From contig JAXMJH010000030.1 of NCBI GenBank assembly GCA_034376725.1, positions 1 through 16,681 of the forward strand: DNA of 16,681 nucleotides, in the 5' to 3' direction. Made by a program: the position numbers and the translations under genes. How positions within the stretch are numbered: position 1 is the first letter of the stretch; the number at the start of each line of letters is the position of its first letter. Below, piece after piece: positions 13,812 to 16,681 of this stretch. Below the pieces are notes generated by a model. It was not told the origin of the DNA, ran no database searches, and saw only the letters and a list, made by a program, of their open reading frames with translations. Source of the stretch: UBA11164 sp034376725 (lineage in GTDB: Bacteria > Pseudomonadota > Gammaproteobacteria > Xanthomonadales > Xanthomonadaceae).

Positions 13812-14518
13812 ACTATTGGCCTCTGATCGGCGTTGCCTGGGTGGTCGCCGGCTTCGCGTTGCGCCTGAACCCGGCCCTGGTAGTGGTGAGTGCCGGCCTG
13901 GTTACTGGCTTGGTGGCCGGGAAAGACCTGCTCACCGTACTTGAACTGTTCGGCACAGCGTTCACCAACCAGCGCTATCTGGTGTTGTTCCTGCTTACCC
14001 TGCCGGTCATCGGCCTGCTCGAGCGGCACGGCCTCAAGCAGCATGCCCAGGCCTGGATCGCGCGGCTGCGCGGCGCCACCATGGGCCGACTGCTGGTCGC
14101 CTATCTGGGTCTGCGGCAGGTCAGCGCCACCTTGGGCCTGATCAGCCTGGGCGGCCACCCGCAGACGGTTCGCCCGCTGCTGGCTCCGATGGCCGAAGGC
14201 GCCGCGCAATCGCGCATCGGCCCGCTCAATGACGACCAGCGCCAGCGCTTGCGCGCCCTGTGCGCCGGCACCGACAACGTGGGGCTGTTTTTCGGCGAGG
14301 ACATTTTCATCGCCTTCGGTGCGGTTCTGCTGATGCAAGGCTTTTACGCAGAAAACGGCATCGTGCTGGAACCGCTGCAGATCGCGCTGTGGGGCATTCC
14401 CACCGCGCTGTGTGCATTCACCATTCATACCGGCCGGATCTTCAGCTTCGAGCGCCGACTGGAGCGCGAGGCGCGCGCGCTGGCGACCCGCGCAATCCAG
14501 CCCGAGACGGCGCCATGA
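13808..14518 (+). CDS. DUF969 family membrane protein, putative 5-oxoproline transport component
   Basis: This 236-residue protein has five or six hydrophobic segments and fits DUF969. Visible landmarks are 'YWPLIGVAWVVAGFALRLNP' at the start, 'LFLLTLPVIGLLERHGLKQHA', 'LGLISLGGHPQTVRPLLAPM', 'LCAGTDNVGLFFGEDIFIAFGAVLLM' and 'GIPTALCAFTIHTGRIF'. DUF969 and DUF979 genes occur as a pair and are often found beside 5-oxoprolinase or pyroglutamyl-peptidase genes, from which a transport role for 5-oxoproline has been suggested; I know of no direct proof. Here the pair follows pxpA directly, in agreement. The start is set by the ATGA overlap with the bridging frame and the family-like N-terminus. Its stop overlaps the DUF979 start (ATGA, 14515-14518). 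Confidence 0.9.
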   Translation: MNYWPLIGVAWVVAGFALRLNPALVVVSAGLVTGLVAGKDLLTVLELFGTAFTNQRYLVLFLLTLPVIGLLERHGLKQHAQAWIARLRGATMGRLLVAYLGLRQVSATLGLISLGGHPQTVRPLLAPMAEGAAQSRIGPLNDDQRQRLRALCAGTDNVGLFFGEDIFIAFGAVLLMQGFYAENGIVLEPLQIALWGIPTALCAFTIHTGRIFSFERRLEREARALATRAIQPETAP

Positions 14519-15474
14519 TCGACCTGACCCTCATCTACTGGCTTGCCGGCGGCTATTTCGCTTGGGTGGCCTGGCGCGGGCTGAACGATCTGGACAATCC
14601 GCGCCGGCACACCACCGCGCTGTTCTGGGCGCTGGCGGCCGTGTCGCTGCTGGCGGGAGACCGGCTGCCGCCGGCGCTGATGGGCGCCATCGTGGTCGCG
14701 CTGGCCGCCATTGCCGGACTGGGTGGCCTGCGCCGGGGCCGCTACCGGGAGACCAGCGGCGAGCAACAGACCCGCGAGGCGGCGCGACTGGGCAATCGGC
14801 TGTTCTGGCCGGCGCTTCTGATTCCCGGTGTCACCCTGCTGATCGCGGTGGTGTTCAACGATGTCGAACTGGCCGGCGTGCGGATCTTCAGCGCCACCCA
14901 GACCACCTTGATCGGCCTGGGCCTGGCCTGCATCGTCGCGCTGACGGCGGCCTGCTGGCTGACCCGTCAGTGGCCCGGCGAAGCCATCGAACAGTCGCGC
15001 CGCCTGCTCGATTCGATCGGCTGGGCGGCCCTGCTGCCGCTGCTGCTGGCCACCCTGGGCAGCGTGTTCTCGGTTTCCGGCGTCGGCGACGCGGTGGCCG
15101 GCATCGTGCAATCGGCCATACCCGGCGACAACCGGCTGGCCGCCGTGCTGGCCTACGCGCTGGGCATGGCCGCATTCACCATGATCATGGGCAACGCCTT
15201 CGCCGCCTTTCCAGTGATCACCGGCGGCATCGGCCTGCCGCTGCTGGTCCACGGCCACGGCGCAGACGCCGCCTCGCTGGCAGCGATCGGCATGCTGTCG
15301 GGTTACTGCGGCACGCTGATGACCCCGATGGCCGCCAACTTCAACCTGGTGCCCGCCGCCCTGCTGGAACTGAAAGACCCCTACGGCGTGATCCGCGCCC
15401 AGATCGGCACCGCCCTGCCCCTGCTCGCATGCAACATCGCACTGATGTACTTCATCCCCTTCACCGCCTGGTGA
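14515..15474 (+). CDS. DUF979 family membrane protein, partner of DUF969
   Basis: This 319-residue protein has about eight or nine hydrophobic segments and fits DUF979. Landmarks are 'YWLAGGYFAWVAWRGLNDLDNP' at the N-terminus, 'NRLFWPALLIPGVTLLIA', 'LLATLGSVFSVSGVGDAV', 'MAAFTMIMGNAFAAFPVITGGIGLPLLV' and 'MLSGYCGTLMTPMAANFNLVPAALLEL' near the end. The Gly/Asn-rich motifs resemble those of secondary transporters. The overlap with the DUF969 gene suggests that the two subunits are made in equal amounts and act as one transporter, with 5-oxoproline the likely substrate given the neighbouring pxp genes. It is the last gene of the run; REP sequences begin within 30 bases of its stop. Confidence 0.9.
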   Translation: MIDLTLIYWLAGGYFAWVAWRGLNDLDNPRRHTTALFWALAAVSLLAGDRLPPALMGAIVVALAAIAGLGGLRRGRYRETSGEQQTREAARLGNRLFWPALLIPGVTLLIAVVFNDVELAGVRIFSATQTTLIGLGLACIVALTAACWLTRQWPGEAIEQSRRLLDSIGWAALLPLLLATLGSVFSVSGVGDAVAGIVQSAIPGDNRLAAVLAYALGMAAFTMIMGNAFAAFPVITGGIGLPLLVHGHGADAASLAAIGMLSGYCGTLMTPMAANFNLVPAALLELKDPYGVIRAQIGTALPLLACNIALMYFIPFTAW

Positions 15475-15501
15475 CCCACCACGCACCGCAATCGATCCCG
15501 C

Positions 15502-15533
15502 GCAGCCCGCCACGAGCGCAGCGAATGCCAAGC
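15502..15533 (+). repeat. Decayed REP sequence
   Basis: Aligned to the REPs at 15576 and 15791, the central CGAGCGCAGCGAA is fully kept. The head reads GCAG instead of GTAG, and the arms (CCCGCCA and TGCCAAG) no longer pair. It looks like an old copy that has lost its hairpin. Confidence 0.5.
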
Positions 15534-15575
15534 GACCTCGAACCCGCACCCGCCCCGTAAAATTCACAAGGCCGC

Positions 15576-15607
15576 GTAGCCCGGCACGAGCGCAGCGAAT
15601 GCCGGGA
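15576..15607 (+). repeat. REP sequence, copy 1
   Basis: The GTAG tetranucleotide (15576-15579) is followed by a perfect stem CCCGGCA / TGCCGGG (15580-15586 and 15600-15606) around the loop CGAGCGCAGCGAA. A GTAG head next to a hairpin is the hallmark of REPs recognised by RAYT transposases, and a RAYT gene lies about 300 bases away. Confidence 0.8.
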
Positions 15608-15709
15608 CCGCCGGATGCGCCAAGTCCGCGCCTAGCGCCACAGTCTCGCCAACACTTCGCCAAATCCCCGCAAACGCCGCCTCGCACCCCAATGCCACGC
15701 CCCACATCC

Positions 15710-15733
15710 CCCCGGCTTACGGCCTTCGGCCTA
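15710..15733 (+). repeat. 24-base palindromic motif, copy A
   Basis: CCCCGGCTTACGG followed by CCTTCGGCCTA; GGCC-ttc-GGCC forms the hairpin core. It is identical to copy B at 16518-16541, in the same orientation, and the two bracket the RAYT gene. The sequences diverge immediately after the motif. Confidence 0.65.
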
Positions 15734-15790
15734 TAAGTCAGGCTACGCAAGCCCGAACCCGCCCCCGTCCCGTAGACTTCACAAGGCCAC

Positions 15791-15822
15791 GTAGCCCGGC
15801 ACGAGCGCAGCGAATGCCGGGA
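15791..15822 (+). repeat. REP sequence, copy 2
   Basis: It is identical to the REP at 15576-15607 over all 32 bases: GTAG head, CCCGGCA / TGCCGGG stem, same loop, same orientation. It lies about 70 bases beyond the stop of the RAYT gene. Confidence 0.8.
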
Positions 15823-15890
15823 CCGCCGCACACGCCAACGCCAATCCGCAACGTCCCATCCGCGACCACGCCGCATCACGCCTGCCTCCG

Positions 15891-16418
15891 CTACTCACCG
15901 TATCGGCCATCAGCCAGATCGACTTGCCCACCCCAATCCAGCGGCAGATCGCCCCGCTCCACGTAACGCCGAAACGACGAATAAGGCCAGTCAGCCACCC
16001 GTTCCACCAGCCCATGCTTGAGCGGGTTGAGGTGGATGTAATCCAGGTGGTTGTTCATGTCGCGCTCGTCGCGCAGCGTGTGCTCCCAATAGCGGTGTTG
16101 CCAAACCGCGCGCCTCTGCGCGCCGCGACACCCGGCCGACACGCCTTGTCTACGCAACAGGGCGCTGAACTGCGACTTGATCAAACGCCAGCGACCTGCG
16201 TAATCGTCATCCCCCGGCGGCAGTGCCCAGATGCAGTGCAGGTGATCCGGCAGAACGACAATCGCCCGCGTCTCGAACGGCCATCGACGCTGCACATGGC
16301 CGTATGCAGCCCGAAGCAGCTCGACATGCTCGCAAAGCCAGAGCGACTGGCGATCGTGCAGCACATGAGTAAAAAAGTAACTGGCCCCCGCAACGCGGTT
16401 TCGACGATAGATCACCAT
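15891..16418 (-). CDS. REP-associated tyrosine transposase (RAYT)
   Basis: This 175-residue protein is of the Y1 transposase / RAYT family, single-domain enzymes related to IS200/IS605 TnpA that cut and join single-stranded REP DNA. Visible features are the N-terminal 'GASYFFTHVL', the HUH metal-binding motif His59-Leu-His61 in 'LPDHLHCIWALP', Tyr110 in 'RYWEHTLRDERD' as the likely nucleophile, and 'DYIHLNPLKHGLVE' with 'WPYSSF' near the end. All key residues are present and the length is normal, so it looks intact. It lies next to REPs with GTAG heads, its expected substrate. RAYT genes are usually single-copy and domesticated. The ATG at 16418 has no ribosome binding site; a 16-codon leader frame overlaps it (see findings). 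Confidence 0.93.
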   Translation of the reverse strand: MVIYRRNRVAGASYFFTHVLHDRQSLWLCEHVELLRAAYGHVQRRWPFETRAIVVLPDHLHCIWALPPGDDDYAGRWRLIKSQFSALLRRQGVSAGCRGAQRRAVWQHRYWEHTLRDERDMNNHLDYIHLNPLKHGLVERVADWPYSSFRRYVERGDLPLDWGGQVDLADGRYGE

Positions 16419-16517
16419 GACGCCAGTGTGCGATGCGGCTCCGACAGTGGCGTCCGGTACATTCCTCCACTGCGGGTAGGAAAATTCCGATGCTTGTGTT
16501 TCCCCGGCGCAAAGCCA

Positions 16518-16541
16518 CCCCGGCTTACGGCCTTCGGCCTA
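16518..16541 (+). repeat. 24-base palindromic motif, copy B
   Basis: It is identical to copy A at 15710-15733. Here the hairpin is longer, because GCTTA-c-GGCC on the left pairs with GGCC-TAAGC on the right (to 16544) with one bulged base. It ends 12 bases before the inverted repeat of the next gene's leader. Confidence 0.65.
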
Positions 16542-16553
16542 AGCTGATGGGAT

Positions 16554-16645
16554 GGACTCCTCCTCCCAGGGACGGCATCGCGATGTGCCAGAGTGAGGGG
16601 TGCTGCTTGAGTAGCGACCAACCACACAGCCGAGAGGAGGAGTCC
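16554..16645 (+). repeat. Perfect 12-base inverted repeat in leader, right arm holding the ribosome binding site
   Basis: GGACTCCTCCTC (16554-16565) is the exact reverse complement of GAGGAGGAGTCC (16634-16645). The right arm contains GGAGG 8-9 bases before the ATG at 16649, a near-ideal ribosome binding site, so pairing would hide it. The 68 bases between hold further small palindromes (CATCGCGATG near 16575-16584; GCT...AGC near 16602-16615). This could be a translational switch or part of a structured non-coding RNA. Confidence 0.7.
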
Positions 16646-16648
16646 GCC

Positions 16649-16681
16649 ATGAATCGTACCGCCAAATCTGCCGATCGTGTC
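16649..16681 (+). CDS. Start of a gene cut by the window edge, possibly an IS transposase
   Basis: ATG at 16649 follows a strong GGAGG site, and 11 codons are visible (MNRTAKSADRV) before the window ends. The family cannot be read from this. Some IS110-type transposases open with a short basic stretch before their RuvC-like domain, and a structured non-coding segment upstream of the gene fits that family, but this is a guess from context (REP and RAYT neighbours). It could be any other gene. Confidence 0.5.
   Translation, partial: MNRTAKSADRV

Larger units (their letters stand above)
15539..15838 (+). repeat. 85-base direct repeat carrying the REPs (15539-15623 and 15754-15838)
   Basis: The two segments align without gaps at an offset of 215 bases, with 8 mismatches in 85 positions by my hand count. 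Similarity therefore reaches well outside the REP hairpin: 37 bases on the left (CGAACCCGC... to ...TTCACAAGGCC) and 16 on the right (...CCGCCG...CGCCAA). A duplicated larger unit, rather than two independent REP insertions, best explains this. Confidence 0.75.
15475..15890. other. REP-containing intergenic region
   Basis: No gene is visible in these 416 bases between the DUF979 and RAYT genes. It holds one decayed and two good REP hairpins, all in the same orientation, inside an 85-base direct repeat, and one copy of a 24-base palindromic motif (15710-15733). The DNA between them (15625-15705) is C-rich on this strand and shows no structure I can name. Confidence 0.7.

Noticed and set aside
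15502..15838. Regularly spaced repeats as a CRISPR array
   Set aside because: Only two good copies and one decayed copy exist, spacing is unequal (74 and 215 bases), and the unit is a GTAG-headed hairpin next to a RAYT gene, which identifies it as REP.
14425..15879. 484-codon minus-strand frame opposite DUF979 and the REP region
   Set aside because: It runs through REP hairpins and is antisense to a clear membrane protein; no domain is visible.

Overview
The window is high-GC bacterial DNA (about 65% by eye) and looks like a gammaproteobacterium of the Xanthomonadales/Lysobacterales. Three things suggest this: GreB begins with the MSRWRPP start that I associate with xanthomonad GreB; the intergenic DNA carries long hairpins of a type common in that order (202-235 and 95-130) and 'gagcgcagcgaa' REP sequences; and gene content is typical of the group. 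This placement is inference from pattern memory, not from a search. No rRNA, tRNA or CRISPR array was seen.

Layout. 1-468 is non-coding and packed with hairpins. 469-2277 encodes an AbgT-family transporter with an unusual central insertion. 2369-4189 holds an unrecognised membrane/repeat protein followed by greB, which runs tail to tail into, and overlaps, a DUF533/TerB-like gene (4156-4833, minus). 4937-5155 (minus) is a remnant of what looks like the C-terminus of a glycoside hydrolase family 13 protein. 5343-8403 is a two-gene signalling unit: a FIST sensor protein overlapping a PAS-GGDEF-EAL cyclic-di-GMP enzyme. rimO (minus, 8476-9804) converges on it.

9944-15474 is one long co-directional run: dienelactone-hydrolase-like protein, HIT protein, pxpB, pxpC, a 59-residue LiaF-like membrane protein, pxpA, DUF969 and DUF979. 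PxpABC together form the ATP-dependent 5-oxoprolinase that turns 5-oxoproline into glutamate. The two DUF membrane proteins are probably the matching uptake or efflux pair. Most junctions are ATGA overlaps or gaps bridged by tiny open frames, so translation of the run is probably coupled.

15475-16681 is mobile or repeat DNA: REP hairpins (two good, one decayed), a REP-associated tyrosine transposase (RAYT, minus), two copies of a 24-bp palindromic motif flanking it, and at the right edge the first 11 codons of another gene. Its ribosome binding site lies in one arm of a perfect 12-bp inverted repeat, and it may be the start of an insertion sequence.

The most interesting items are the structured leader at the right edge next to the REP/RAYT module, the 5-oxoproline operon with its extra small membrane gene, and the enlarged AbgT transporter.
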